The notes: a model not told the origin generated them from the letters alone. A DNA stretch of 64,000 bases from Lasioglossum baleicum (GCF_051020765.1 NW_027469105.1:558001-622000), one strand, 5' to 3'; counted from the stretch's first letter, positions 49,213-61,231 are shown. A program made the numbers and translations.

Positions 49213-49380
49213 TTATGCTTTATGGGTTATGCGTAATGCGTTATCGGCTTTGCGTTATGCGTTATGGGTTATGCGTTATCCGTTATGGATTATGCGTTAT
49301 GTATTATGCGTTATGGGTTATGCGTTGAGCGTTATCCGTTATGGGTTATGCGTTATGCGTTATGCGATATGCGCTATGTG
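49213..49380 (+). repeat. C module, 168 bp
   Basis: Same order and length as 30796-30963. A 52-unit pure run follows to 49744. Confidence 0.93.
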
Positions 49381-49744
49381 TTATGCGTTATGCGTTATGC
49401 GTTATGCGTTATGCGTTATGCGTTATGCGTTATGCGTTATGCGTTATGCGTTATGCGTTATGCGTTATGCGTTATGCGTTATGCGTTATGCGTTATGCGT
49501 TATGCGTTATGCGTTATGCGTTATGCGTTATGCGTTATGCGTTATGCGTTATGCGTTATGCGTTATGCGTTATGCGTTATGCGTTATGCGTTATGCGTTA
49601 TGCGTTATGCGTTATGCGTTATGCGTTATGCGTTATGCGTTATGCGTTATGCGTTATGCGTTATGCGTTATGCGTTATGCGTTATGCGTTATGCGTTATG
49701 CGTTATGCGTTATGCGTTATGCGTTATGCGTTATGCGTTATGCG

Positions 49745-50073
49745 TTATGGGTTATGCGTCATGCGTTATGCGTTATGCGTTATCGGCTTTGCGTTATGCG
49801 TTATCCGTTATGGATTATGCGTTATGTATTATGCGTTATGGTTAATGCGTTATGAGTTATGCGTTGTGCATTACCCGTTATGCGTTACGCTTTATGCGTT
49901 ATGCGTTATGCGCTATCGGCTTTGCGTTATGCGTCATACGTTATGCGTTATGCGTTATCGGCTTTGCGTTATGCGTCATGCGTTATGGGTTATGCGTTAT
50001 CCGTTATGGATTATGCGTAATGCATTATAAGTTATGCGTTATGCGTTTCGCGTTATGTGTTATGCGTTATGGG
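49745..50073 (+). repeat. B module, 329 bp
   Basis: Last full-length 329-bp copy. Confidence 0.94.
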
Positions 50074-51592
50074 TTATGCGTTATGCGTTATGCGTTATGC
50101 GTTATGCGTTATGCGTTATGCGTTATGCGTTATGCGTTATGCGTTATGCGTTATGCGTTATGCGTTATGCGTTATGCGTTATGCGTTATGCGTTATGCGT
50201 TATGCGTTATGCGTTATGCGTTATGCGTTATGCGTTATGCGTTATGCGTTATGCCTTATGCGTTATGCGTTATGCGTTATGCGTTATGCGTTATGCGTTA
50301 TGCGTTATGCGTTATGCGTTATGCGTTATGCGTTATGCGTTATGCGTTATGCGTTATGCGTTATGCGTTATGCGTTATGCGTTATGCGTTATGCGTTATG
50401 CGTTATGCGTTATGCGTTATGCGTTATGCGTTATGCGTTATGCGTTATGCGTTATGCGTTATGCGTTATGCGTTATGCGTTATGCGTTATGCGTTATGCG
50501 TTATGCGTTATGCGTTATGCGTTATGCGTTATGCGTTATGCGTTATGCGTTATGCGTTATGGGTTATGCGTCATGCGTTATGCGTTATGCGTTATGCGTT
50601 ATGCGTTATGCGTTATGCGTTATGCGTTATGCGTTATGCGTTATGCGTTATGCGTTATGCGTTATCGGCTTTGCGTTATGCGTTATGCGCTATCGGCTTT
50701 GCGTTATGCGTCATACGTTATGCGTTATGCGTTATCGGCTTTGCGTTATGCGTCATGCGTTATGGGTTATGCGTTATCCGTTATGGATTATGCGTAATGC
50801 ATTATAAGTTATGCGTTATGCGTTTCGCGTTATGTGTTATGCGTTATGGGTTATGCGTTATGCGTTATGCGTTATGCGTTATGCGTTATGCGTTATGCGT
50901 TATGCGTTATGCGTTATGCGTTATGCGTTATGCGTTATGCGTTATGCGTTATGCGTTATGCGTTATGGGTTATGCGTCATGCGTTATGCGTTATGCGTTA
51001 TGCGTTATGCGTTATGCGTTATGCGTTATGCGTTATGCGTTATGCGTTATGCGTTATGCGTTATGCGTTATCGGCTTTGCGTTATGCGTCATACGTTATG
51101 CGTTATGCGTTATGCGTTATGCGTTATGCGTTATGCGTTATGCGTTATGCGTTATGCGTTATGCGTTATGCGTTATGCGTTATGCGTTATGCGTTATGCG
51201 TTATGCGTTATGCGTTATGCGTTATGCGTTATGCGTTATGCGTTATGCGTTATGCGTTATGCGTTATGCGTTATGCGTTATGCGTTATGCGTTATGCGTT
51301 ATGCGTTATGCGTTATGCGTTATGCGTTATGCGTTATGCGTTATGCGTTATGCGTTATGCGTTATGCGTTATGCGTTATGCGTTATGCGTTATGCGTTAT
51401 GCGTTATGCGTTATGCGTTATGGGTTATGCGTTATGCGTTATGCGTTATGCGTTATGCGTTATGCGTTATGCGTTATGCGTTATGCCTTATGCGTTATGC
51501 GTTATGCGTTATGCGTTATGCGTTATGCGTTATGCGTTGTGCGTTATGCGTTATGCGTTATGCGTTATGCGTTATGCGTTATGCGTTATGCG
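50074..51592 (+). repeat. Runs plus internally deleted B (50662-50850)
   Basis: 25 pure units, TTATGCC 50249, 43 pure units, TTATGGG/TCATGCG, then a B whose TTATCGG (50662) jumps to CTATCGG (50690), losing the TTATCCG-to-TTACGCT part. Later runs include 46 pure units (51096-51417), an isolated TTATGGG 51418, TTATGCC 51481 and TTGTGCG 51537. Confidence 0.91.
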
Positions 51593-52110
51593 ATATGCGT
51601 TATGCGTTTTGCGTTTTGCGTTATGCGTTATGCGTTATGCGTTATGCGTTATGCTTTATGGGTTATGCGTAATGCGTTATCGGCTTTGCGTTATGCGTCA
51701 TGCGGTACGGGTTATGCGTTATCCGTTATGGATTATGCGTAATGCATTATGCGTTATGCGTTATCCGTTATGGGTTATGCGTTATGCGTTATGCGATATG
51801 CGCTATGTGTTATGCGTTATGCGTTATCGGCTTTGCGTTATGCGTTATGGGTTATGCGTTATCCGTTATGGATTATGCGTTATGTATTATGCGTTATGGT
51901 TAATGCGTTATGGGTTATGCGTTGTGCGTTATCCGTTATGCGTTATGCGTTATCGGCTTTGCGTTATGCGTCATACGTTATGCGTTATGCGTTATGCGTT
52001 ATGCGTTATCGGCTTTGCGTTATGCGTCATGCGTTATGGGTTATGCGTTATCCGTTATGGATTATGCGTAATGCATTATACGTTATGCGTTATGCGTTTT
52101 GCGTTATGTG
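51593..52110 (+). repeat. D (GTACGGG) cluster with B-like tail
   Basis: ATATGCG, doubled TTTTGCG, TTATGCT, GTACGGG near 51706, TAATGCA, CTATGTG, TTATGGT/TAATGCG, two TCATACG/TCATGCG groups, TTATACG, TTTTGCG, TTATGTG 52104-52110. Sister of 36396-36990. Confidence 0.87.
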
Positions 52111-52642
52111 TTATGCGTTATGCGTTATGCGTTATGCGTTATGCGTTATGCGTTATGCGTTATGCGTTATGCGTTATGCGTTATGCGTTATGCGTTATGC
52201 GTTATGCGTTATGCGTTATGCGTTATGCGTTATGCGTTATGCGTTATGCGTTATGCGTTATGCGTTATGCGTTATGCGTTATGCGTTATGCGTTATGCGT
52301 TATGCGTTATGCGTTATGCGTTATGCGTTATGCGTTATGCGTTATGCGTTATGCGTTATGCGTTATGCGTTATGCGTTATGCGTTATGCGTTATGCGTTA
52401 TGCGTTATGCGTTATGCGTTATGCGTTATGCGTTATGCGTTATGCGTTATGCGTTATGCGTTATGCGTTATGCGTTATGCGTTATGCGTTATGCGTTATG
52501 GGTTATGCGTCATGCGTTATGCGTTATGCGTTATGCGTTATGCGTTATGCGTTATGCGTTATGCGTTATGCGTTATGCGTTATGCGTTATGCGTTATGCG
52601 TTATGCGTTATGCGTTATGCGTTATGCGTTATGCGTTATGCG
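52111..52642 (+). repeat. Pure runs of 55 and 18 units
   Basis: 52111-52495 and 52517-52642 perfect, separated by TTATGGG, one TTATGCG and TCATGCG. Confidence 0.95.
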
Positions 52643-52985
52643 TTATGGGTTATGCGTCATGCGTTATGCGTTATGCGTTATCGGCTTTGCGTTATGCGTT
52701 ATCCGTTATGGATTATGCGTTATCCGTTATGGATTATGCGTTATGTATTATGCGTTATGGTTAATGCGTTATGAGTTATGCGTTGTGCATTACCCGTCAT
52801 GCGTTACGCTTTATGCGTTATGCGTTATGCGCTATCGGCTTTGCGTTATGCGTCATACGTTATGCGTTATCGGCTTTGCGTTATGCGTCATGCGTTATGG
52901 GTTATGCGTTATCCGTTATGGATTATGCGTAATGCATTATAAGTTATGCGTTATGCGTTTCGCGTTATGTGTTATGCGTTATGGG
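52643..52985 (+). repeat. B module, 343 bp, with TTATCCG/TTATGGA duplicated
   Basis: The TTATCCG, TTATGGA, TTATGCG triplet is duplicated near 52699-52733. TCATGCG replaces a TTATGCG right after TTACCCG, and one unit is lost after TCATACG. Confidence 0.9.
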
Positions 52986-53580
52986 TTATGCGTTATGCGT
53001 TATGCGTTATGCGTTATGCGTTATGCGTTATGCGTTATGCGTTATGCGTTATGCGTTATGCGTTATGCGTTATGCGTTATGCGTTATGCGTTATGCGTTA
53101 TGCGTTATGCCTTATGCGTTATGCGTTATGCGTCATGCGTTATGCGTTATGCGTTATGCGTTATGCGTTATGCGTTATGCGTTATGCGTTATGCGTTATG
53201 CGTTATGCGTTATGCGTTATGCTTTATGGGTTATGCGTTATCCGTTATGGATTATGCGTTATGTATTATGCGTTATGGGTTATGCGTTGAGCGTTATCCG
53301 TTATGAGTTATGCGTTATGCGTTATGCGATATGCGCTATGTGTTATGCGTTATGCGTTATGCGTTATGCGTTATGCGTTATGCGTTATGCGTTATGCGTT
53401 ATGCGTTATGCGTTATGCGTTATGCGTTATGCGTTATGCGTTATGCGTTATGCCTTATGCGTTATGCGTTATGCGTTATGCGTTATGCGTTATGCGTTAT
53501 GCGTTATGCGTTGTGCGTTATGCGTTATGCGTTATGCGTTATGCGTTATGCGTTATGCGTTATGCGTTATGCGTTATGCG
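52986..53580 (+). repeat. Runs and a C module with a 42-bp deletion (53217-53342)
   Basis: Run with TTATGCC near 53105 and a TCATGCG near 53133. The C copy goes from TTATGCT, TTATGGG directly to TTATCCG, losing exactly six units between its first two TTATGGG units, and has TTATGAG where TTATGGG is expected. A second run has TTATGCC and TTGTGCG. Confidence 0.9.
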
Positions 53581-54049
53581 TTATGCTTTATGGGTTATGC
53601 GTAATGCGTTATCGGCTTTGCGTTATGCGTCATGCGTTATGGGTTATGCGTTATCCGTTATGGGTTATGCGTAATGCATTATGCGTTATGCGTTACGCGT
53701 TTTGCGTTATGCGTTATGGGTTATGGGTTATGGGTTATGCGTTATGCGTTATTCGATATGCGCTATGTGTTATGCGTTATGCGTTATGCGTTATCGGCTT
53801 TGCGTTATGCGTTATGGGTTATGCGTTATCCGTTATGGATTGTGCGTTATGCATTATGCGTTATGTGTTATGCGTTATGCGTTATGCATTATCGGCTTTG
53901 CGTTATGCGTTATGGGTTATGCGTTATCCGTTATGGATTATGCGTTATGCGTTATGCATTATGCGTAATGCGTAATGCGGTATTGGTTATGCGTTGTGCG
54001 TTATCCGTTATCCGTTATCCGTTATGCGTTATGCGTTATGCGTTATGCG
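53581..54049 (+). repeat. Divergent cluster with triple TTATGGG and GTATTGG
   Basis: TTATGCT 53581, three consecutive TTATGGG near 53715-53735, TTATTCG, TTGTGCG after TTATGGA, TTATGCA twice, two adjacent TAATGCG (53966, 53973), GTATTGG 53980, TTGTGCG, then TTATCCG three times (54001-54021). This is the most divergent block in the window. Its right half recurs at 62933-63121. Confidence 0.87.
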
Positions 54050-54714
54050 TTAAGCGTTATGCGTTATGCGTTATGCGTTATGCGTTATGCGTTATGCGTT
54101 ATGCGTTATGCGTTATGCGTTATGCGTTATGCGTTATGCGTCATGCGTTATGCGTTATGCGTTATGCGTTATGCGTTATGCGTTATGCGTTATGCGTTAT
54201 GCGTTATGCGTTATGCGTTATGCGTTATGCGTTATGCGTTATGCGTTATGCGTTATGCGTTATGCGTTATGCGTTATGCGTTATGCGTTATGCGTTATGC
54301 GTTATGCGTTATGCGTTATGCGTTATGCGTTATGCGTTATGCGTTATGCGTTATGCGTTATGCGTTATGCGTTATGCGTTATGCGTTATGCGTTATGCGT
54401 TATGCGTTATGCGTTATGCGTTATGCGTTATGCGTTATGCGTTATGCGTTATGCGTTATGCGTTATGCGTTATGCGTTATGCGTTATGCGTTATGCGTTA
54501 TGCGTTATGCGTTATGCGTTATGCGTTATGCGTTATGCGTTATGCGTTATGCGTTATGCGTTATGCGTTATGCGTTATGCGTTATGCGTTATGCGTTATG
54601 CGTTATGCGTTATGCGTTATGCGTTATGCGTTATGCGTTATGCGTTATGCGTTATGCGTTATGCGTTATGCGTTATGCGTTATGCGTTATGCGTTATGCG
54701 TTATGCGTTATGCG
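54050..54714 (+). repeat. Run zone with 81-unit pure run
   Basis: TTAAGCG 54050, 12 pure units, TCATGCG 54141, then 567 bp of perfect TTATGCG (54148-54714). Confidence 0.95.
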
Positions 54715-55526
54715 TTATCCGTTATGGATTATGCGTTATGCGTTATGCATTATGCGTAATGCGTAATGCTGTATTGGTTATGCGTTGTGCGTTATCCGTT
54801 ATCCGTTATCCGTTATCCGTTATGCGTTATGCGTTATGCGTTATGCGTTAAGCGTTATGCGTTATGCGTTATGCGTTATGCGTTATGCGTTATGCGTTAT
54901 GCGTTATGCGTTATGCGTTATGCGTTATGCGTTATCGGCTTTGCGTTATGCGTTATGGGTTATGCGTTATCCGTTATGGATTATGCGTTATGTATTATGC
55001 GTTATGGTTAATGCGTTATGGGTTATGCGTTATGCGTTATGCGTTATGCGTTATCGGCTTTGCGTTATGCGTCATACGTTATGCGTTATGCGTTATGCGT
55101 TATGCGTTATCGGCTTTGCGTTATGCGTCATGCGGTACGGGTTATGCGTTATCCGTTATGGATTATGCGTAATGCATTATGCGTTATGCGTTATCCGTTA
55201 TGGGTTATGCGTTATGCGTTATGCGATATGCGCTATGTGTTATGCGTTATGCGTTATCGGCTTTGCGTTATGCGTTATGGGTTATGCGTTATCCGTTATG
55301 GATTATGCGTTATGTATTATGCGTTATGGTTAATGCGTTATGGGTTATGCGTTATGCGTTATGCGTTATGCGTTATCGGCTTTGCGTTATGCGTCATACG
55401 TTATGCGTTATGCGTTATGCGTTATGCGTTATCGGCTTTGCGTTATGCGTCATGCGGTACGGGTTATGCGTTATCCGTTATGGATTATGCGTAATGCATT
55501 ATGCGTTATGCGTTATCCGTTATGGG
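54715..55526 (+). repeat. GTATTGG block and two D (GTACGGG) copies in tandem
   Basis: TAATGCT 54764 and GTATTGG 54771, TTGTGCG, four TTATCCG (54792-54819), TTAAGCG 54848. Two GTACGGG-bearing D copies follow (near 55135 and 55457) at an offset of 322 bp. Confidence 0.87.
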
Positions 55527-56016
55527 TTATGCGTTATGCGTTATGCGTTATGCGTTATGCGTTATGCGTTATGCGTTATGCGTTATGCGTTATGCGTTAT
55601 GCGTTATGCGTTATGCGTTATGCGTTATGCGTTATGCGTTATGCGTTATGCGTTATGCGTTATGCGTTATGCGTTATGCGTTATGCGTTATGCGTTATGC
55701 GTTATGCGTTATGCGTTATGCGTTATGCGTTATGCGTTATGCGTTATGCGTTATGCGTTATGCGTTATGCGTTATGCGTTATGCGTTATGCGTTATGCGT
55801 TATGCGTTATGCGTTATGCGTTATGCGTTATGCGTTATGCGTTATGCGTTATGCGTTATGCGTTATGCGTTATGCGTTATGCGTTATGCGTTATGCGTTA
55901 TGCGTTATGCGTTATGCGTTATGCGTTATGCGTTATGCGTTATGCGTTATGCGTTATGCGTTATGCGTTATGCGTTATGCGTTATGCGTTATGCGTTATG
56001 CGTTATGCGTTATGCG
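55527..56016 (+). repeat. Pure heptamer run, 70 units
   Basis: 490 bp of perfect TTATGCG between TTATGGG and TTATGCT. Confidence 0.96.
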
Positions 56017-57640
56017 TTATGCTTTATGGGTTATGCGTAATGCGTTATCGGCTTTGCGTTATGCGTTATCCGTTATGGATTATGCGTTATGTATTATGCG
56101 TTATGGGTTATGCGTTGAGCGTTATCCGTTATCCGTTATCCGTTATGCGTTATGCGTTATGCGTTATGCGTTATGCGTTATCGGCTTTGCGTTATGCGTC
56201 ATACGTTATGCGTTATGCGTTATGCGTTATCGGCTTTGCGTTATGCGTCATGCGGTACGGGTTATGCGTTATCCGTTATGGATTATGCGTAATGCATTAT
56301 GCGTTATGCGTTATCCGTTATGGGTTATGCGTTATGCGTTATGCGATATGCGATATGCGTTATGCGTTTTGCGTTATGCGTTATGCGTTATGCTTTATGG
56401 GTTGTGCGTAATGCGTTATGCGTTATCGGCTTTGCGTTATGCGTTATGGGTTATGCGTTATCCGTTATGGATTATGCGTTATGTATTATGCGTTATGGTT
56501 AATGAGTTATGGGTTATGCGTTGTGCGTTATCCGTTATCCGTTATGCGTTATGCGTTATGCGATATGCGCTATGTGTTATGCGTTATGCGTTATGCGTTA
56601 TCGGCTTTGCGTTATGCGTTATGGGTTATGCGTTATCCGTTATGGATTATGCGTTATGTATTATGCGTTATGGGTAATGCGTTATGGGTTATGCGTTGTG
56701 CGTTATCCGTTATGCGTTATGCGTTATGCGTTATGCGATATGCGTTATGCGTTTTGCGTTATGCGTTATGCGTTATGCTTTATGGGTTGTGCGTAATGCG
56801 TTATGCGTTATCGGCTTTGCGTTATGCGTTATGGGTTATGCGTTATCCGTTATGGATTATGCGTTATGTATTATGCGTTATGGTTAATGAGTTATGGGTT
56901 ATGCGTTGTGCGTTATCCGTTATCCGTTATGCGTTATGCGTTATGCGATATGCGTTATGCGTTTTGCGTTATGCGTTATGCGTTATGCTTTATGGGTTGT
57001 GCGTAATGCGTTATGCGTTATCGGCTTTGCGTTATGCGTTATGGGTTATGCGTTATCCGTTATGGATTATGCGTTATGTATTAAGCGTTATGGTTAATGC
57101 GTTATGGGTTATGCGTTGTGCGTTATCCGTTATCCGTTATGCGTTATGCGTTATGCGATATGCGTTATGCGTTTTGCGTTATGCGTTATGCGTTATGCTT
57201 TATGGGTTATGCGTAATGCGTTATGCGTTATCGGCTTTGCGTTATGCGTTATCCGTTATGGATTATGCGTTATGTATTATGCGTTATGGTTAATGCGTTA
57301 TGAGTTATGCGTTGTGCGTTACCCGTTATGCGTTACGCTTTATGCGTTATGCGTTATGCGCTATCGGCTTTGCGTTATGCGTCATACGTTATGCGTTATG
57401 CGTTATGCGTTATGCGTCATGCGGTATGGGTTATGCGTTAACCGTAATGCATTATGCGTTATGCGTTATGCGTTATGGGTTATGCGTTATGCGTTATGCG
57501 ATATGCGCTATGTGTTATGCGTTATGCGTCATGCGTTATGGGTTATGCGTTATCCGTTATGGATTATGCGTGATGCATTATGCGTTATGCGTTATGCGTT
57601 TTGCGTTATGTGTTATGCGTTATGGGTTATGCGTCATGCG
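56017..57640 (+). repeat. Half C, D (GTACGGG), A-A-A, B fragment: third long-range duplicate
   Basis: C left half to TTGAGCG 56115, three TTATCCG, GTACGGG near 56258, doubled ATATGCG near 56344, then A modules resembling 18718-19313 and 25557-26152. A TTATGGG/TAATGCG pair near 56669 replaces TTATGGT/TAATGCG. The right part has B units to TCATACG, then GTATGGG, a TTAACCG followed directly by TAATGCA, TGATGCA, and TCATGCG 57634. Confidence 0.84.
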
Positions 57641-58627
57641 TTATGCGTTATGCGTTATGCGTTATGCGTTATGCGTTATGCGTTATGCGTTATGCGTTAT
57701 GCGTTATGCGTTATGCGTTATGCGTTATGCGTTATGCGTTATGCGTTATGCGTTATGCGTTATGCGTTATGCGTTATGCGTTATGCGTTATGCGTTATGC
57801 GTTATGCGTTATGCGTTATGCGTTATGCGATATGCGTTATGCGTTTTGCGTTATGCGTTATGCGTTATGCTATATGGGTTGTGCGTAATGCGTTATGCGT
57901 TATCGGCTTTGCGTTATGCGTTATGGGTTATGCGTTATCCGTTATGGATTATGCGTTATGTATTATGCGTTATGGTTAATGAGTTATGGGTTATGCGTTG
58001 TGCGTTATCCGTTATCCGTTATGCGTTATGCGTTATGCGATATGCGTTATGCGTTTTGCGTTATGCGTTATGCGTTATGCGTTATGCGTTATGCGTTATG
58101 CGATATGCGTTATGCGTTATGCGTTTTGCGTTATGCGTTATGCGTTATGCTTTATGGGTTATGCGTAATGCGTTATGCGTTATCGGCTTTGCGTTATGCG
58201 TTATCCGTTATGGATTATGCGTTATGTATTATGCGTTATGGTTAATGCGTTATGAGTTATGCGTTGTGCATTACCCGTTATGCGTTACGCTTTATGCGTT
58301 ATGCGTTATGCGCTATCGGCTTTGCGTTATGCGTTTTGCGTTATGCGTCATACGTTATGCGTTATGCGTTATCGGCTTTGCGTTATGCGTCATGCGTTAT
58401 GGGTTATGCGTTATCCGTTATGGATTATGCGTAATGCATTATAAGTTATGCGTTATGCGTTTCGCGTTATGTGTTATGCGTTATGCGATATGCGCTATGT
58501 GTTATGCGTTATGCGTCATGCGTTATGGGTTATGCGTTATCCGTTATGGATTATGCGATATGCATTATGCGTTATGCGTTATGCGTTTTGCGTTATGTGT
58601 TATGCGTTATGGGTTATGCGTCATGCG
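57641..58627 (+). repeat. Run of 27 units, A, B and TCATGCG tail
   Basis: Pure 57641-57829; A with ATATGGG; a second ATATGCG followed by an extra unit before TTTTGCG; B with an extra TTTTGCG near 58332; tail CTATGTG, TCATGCG, ATATGCA near 58556 (TGATGCA in the equivalent copies), TTTTGCG, TTATGTG and TCATGCG at 58621-58627. Confidence 0.86.
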
Positions 58628-59789
58628 TTATGCGTTATGCGTTATGCGTTATGCGTTATGCGTTATGCGTTATGCGTTATGCGTTATGCGTTATGCGTTA
58701 TGCGTTATGCGTTATGCGTTATGCGTTATGCGTTATGCGTTATGCGTTATGCGTTATGCGTTATGCGTTATGCGTTATGCGTTATGCGTTATGCGTTATG
58801 CGTTATGCGTTATGCGTTATGCGTTATGCGTTATGCGTTATGCGTTATGCGTTATGCGTTATGCGTTATGCGTTATGCCTTATGCGTTATGCGTTATGCG
58901 TTATGCGTTATGCGTTATGCGTTATGCGTTATGCGTTGTGCGTTATGCGTTATGCGTTATGCGTTATGCGTTATGCGTTATGCGTTATGCGATATGCGTT
59001 ATGCGTTTTGCGTTTTGCGTTATGCGTTATGCGTTATGCGTTATGCGTTATGCGTTATGCTTTATGGGTTATGCGTAATGCGTTATCGGCTTTGCGTTTT
59101 GCGTTATGGGTTATGCGTTATCCGTTATGGATTATGCGTTATGTATTATGCGTTATGGGTTATGCGTTGAGCGTTATCCGTTATGGGTTATGCGTTATGC
59201 GTTATGCGATATGCGCTATGTGTTATGCGTTATGCGTTATGCGTTATCGGCTTTGCGTTATGCGTTATGGGTTATGCGTTATCTGTTATGGATTATGCGT
59301 TATGCATTATGCGTTTTGCGTTATGCGTTATGCGTTATGCGTTATGGGTTATGCGTCATGCGTTATGCGTTATGCGTTATGCGTTATGCGTTATGCGTTA
59401 TGCGTTATGCGTTATGCGTTATGCGTTATGCGTTATGCGTTATGCGTTATGCGTTATGCGTTATGCGTTATGCGTTATGCGTTATGCGTTATGCGTTATG
59501 CGTTATGCGTTATGCGTTACGCGTTATGCGTTATGCGTTATGCGTTATGCGTTATGCGTTATGCGTTATGCGTTATGCGTTATGCGTTATGCGTTATGCG
59601 TTATGCGTTATGCGATATGCGTTATGCGTTATGCGTTATGCGTTATGCGTTATGCGTTATGCGTTATGCGTTATGCGTTATGCGTTATGCGTTATGCGTT
59701 ATGCGTTATGCGTTATGCGTTATGCGTTATGCGTTATGCGTTATGCGTTATGCGTTATGCGTTATGCGTTATGCGTTATGCGTTATGCG
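58628..59789 (+). repeat. Runs and a C module (59055-59222) with D tail
   Basis: 35 pure units, TTATGCC 58873, TTGTGCG 58936, ATATGCG and doubled TTTTGCG. The 168-bp C copy has TTTTGCG after CTTTGCG. The tail has TTATCTG, TTTTGCG, TCATGCG 59356. Runs of 22, 13 and 24 units are separated by TTACGCG 59517 and ATATGCG 59615. Confidence 0.9.
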
Positions 59790-60195
59790 TTATGCTTTAT
59801 GGGTTATGCGTAATGCGTTATCGGCTTTGCGTTATGCGTTATCCGTTATGGATTATGCGTTATGTATTATGCGTTATGGGTTATGCGTTGAGCGTTATCC
59901 GTTATCCGTTATCCGTTATCCGTTATGCGTTATGCGTTATGCGTTATGCGTTATGCGTTATCGGCTTTGCGTTATGCGTCATACGTTATGCGTTATGCGT
60001 TATGCGTTATGCGTTATCGGCTTTGCGTTATGCGTCATGCGGTACGGGTTATGCGTTATCCGTTATGGATTATGCGTTATGCGTTATCCGTTATGGGTTA
60101 TGCGTTATGCGTTATGCGATATGCGTTATATGTTATGCGTTATGCGTTATCGGCTTTGCGTTATGCGTTATGGGTTATGCGTTATCCGTTATGGA
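59790..60195 (+). repeat. Half C with four TTATCCG, D (GTACGGG)
   Basis: TTATGCT 59790, TTGAGCG 59888, TTATCCG x4 (59895-59922), TCATACG, GTACGGG near 60045, a private TTATATG near 60126 replacing CTATGTG. Confidence 0.88.
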
Positions 60196-61231
60196 TTATG
60201 CGTTATGTATTATGCGTTATGGTTAATGCGTTATGGGTTATGCGTTGTGCGTTATCCGTTATGCGTTATGCGTTATCGGCTTTGCGTTATGCGTCATACG
60301 TTATGCGTTATGCGTTATCGGCTTTGCGTTATGCGTCATGCGTTATGGGTTATGCGTTATCCGTTATGGATTATGCGTAATGCATTATACGTTATGCGTT
60401 ATGCGTTTCGCGTTATGTGTTATGCGTTATGCGTTATGCGTTATGCGTTATGCGTTATGCGTTATGCGTTATGCGTTATGCGTTATGCGTTATGCGTTAT
60501 GCGTTATGCGTTATGCGTTATGCTTTATGGGTTATGCGTAATGCGTTATCGGCTTGGCGTTATGCGTTATCCGTTATGGATTATGCGTTATGTATTATGC
60601 GTTATGGGTTATGCGTTATCCGTTATCCGTTATCCGTTATCCGTTATGCGTTATGCGTTATGCGTTATGCGTTATGCGTTATCGGCTTTGCGTTATGCGT
60701 CATACGTTATGCGTTATGCGTTATGCGTTATGCGTTATCGGCTTTGCGTTATGCGTCATGCGGTACGGGTTATGCGTTATCCGTTATGGATTATGCGTAA
60801 TGCATTATGCGTTATGCGTTATCCGTTATGGGTTATGCGTTATGCGTTATGCGATATGCGTTATGTGTTATGCGTTATGCGTTATCGGCTTTGCGTTATG
60901 CGTTATGGGTTATGCGTTATCCGTTATGGATTATGCGTTATGTATTATGCGTTATGGTTAATGCGTTATGGGTTATGCGTTGTGCGTTATCCGTTATGCG
61001 TTATGCGTTATCGGCTTTGCGTTATGCGTCATACGTTATGCGTTATGCGTTATCGGCTTTGCGTTATGCGTCATGCGTTATGGGTTATGCGTTATCCGTT
61101 ATGGATTATGCGTAATGCATTATACGTTATGCGTTATGCGTTTCGCGTTATGTGTTATGCGTTATGCGTTATGCGTTATGCGTTATGCGTTATGCGTTAT
61201 GCGTTATGCGTTATGCGTTATGCGTTACGCG
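60196..61231 (+). repeat. Copy 1 of a 1274-bp tandem duplication
   Basis: Contains TTATGTA, TTATGGT, B-like tail with TTATACG and TTTCGCG, half C with the rare CTTGGCG at 60553, four TTATCCG (60616-60643), GTACGGG, TAATGCA and a second B-like tail ending TTATGTG 61148, ten pure units and TTACGCG 61225. Every landmark reappears 1274 bp downstream. Confidence 0.92.

Noticed and set aside
44385..49855. Long + strand open frames (up to 1505 codons) encoding tandem MRYALCV
   Set aside because: All three frames are open at once and give the same peptide because the 7-bp unit lacks + strand stops. There is no unique N or C terminus, no ribosome-binding or promoter context and no frame preference. 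Stops arise from ordinary variant units. Treated as satellite, not coding.
53581..54049. Mobile-element insertion in the most divergent cluster
   Set aside because: Although variant density is highest here, it still parses into 7-bp units in register. There are no terminal inverted repeats, target-site duplications or foreign sequence.
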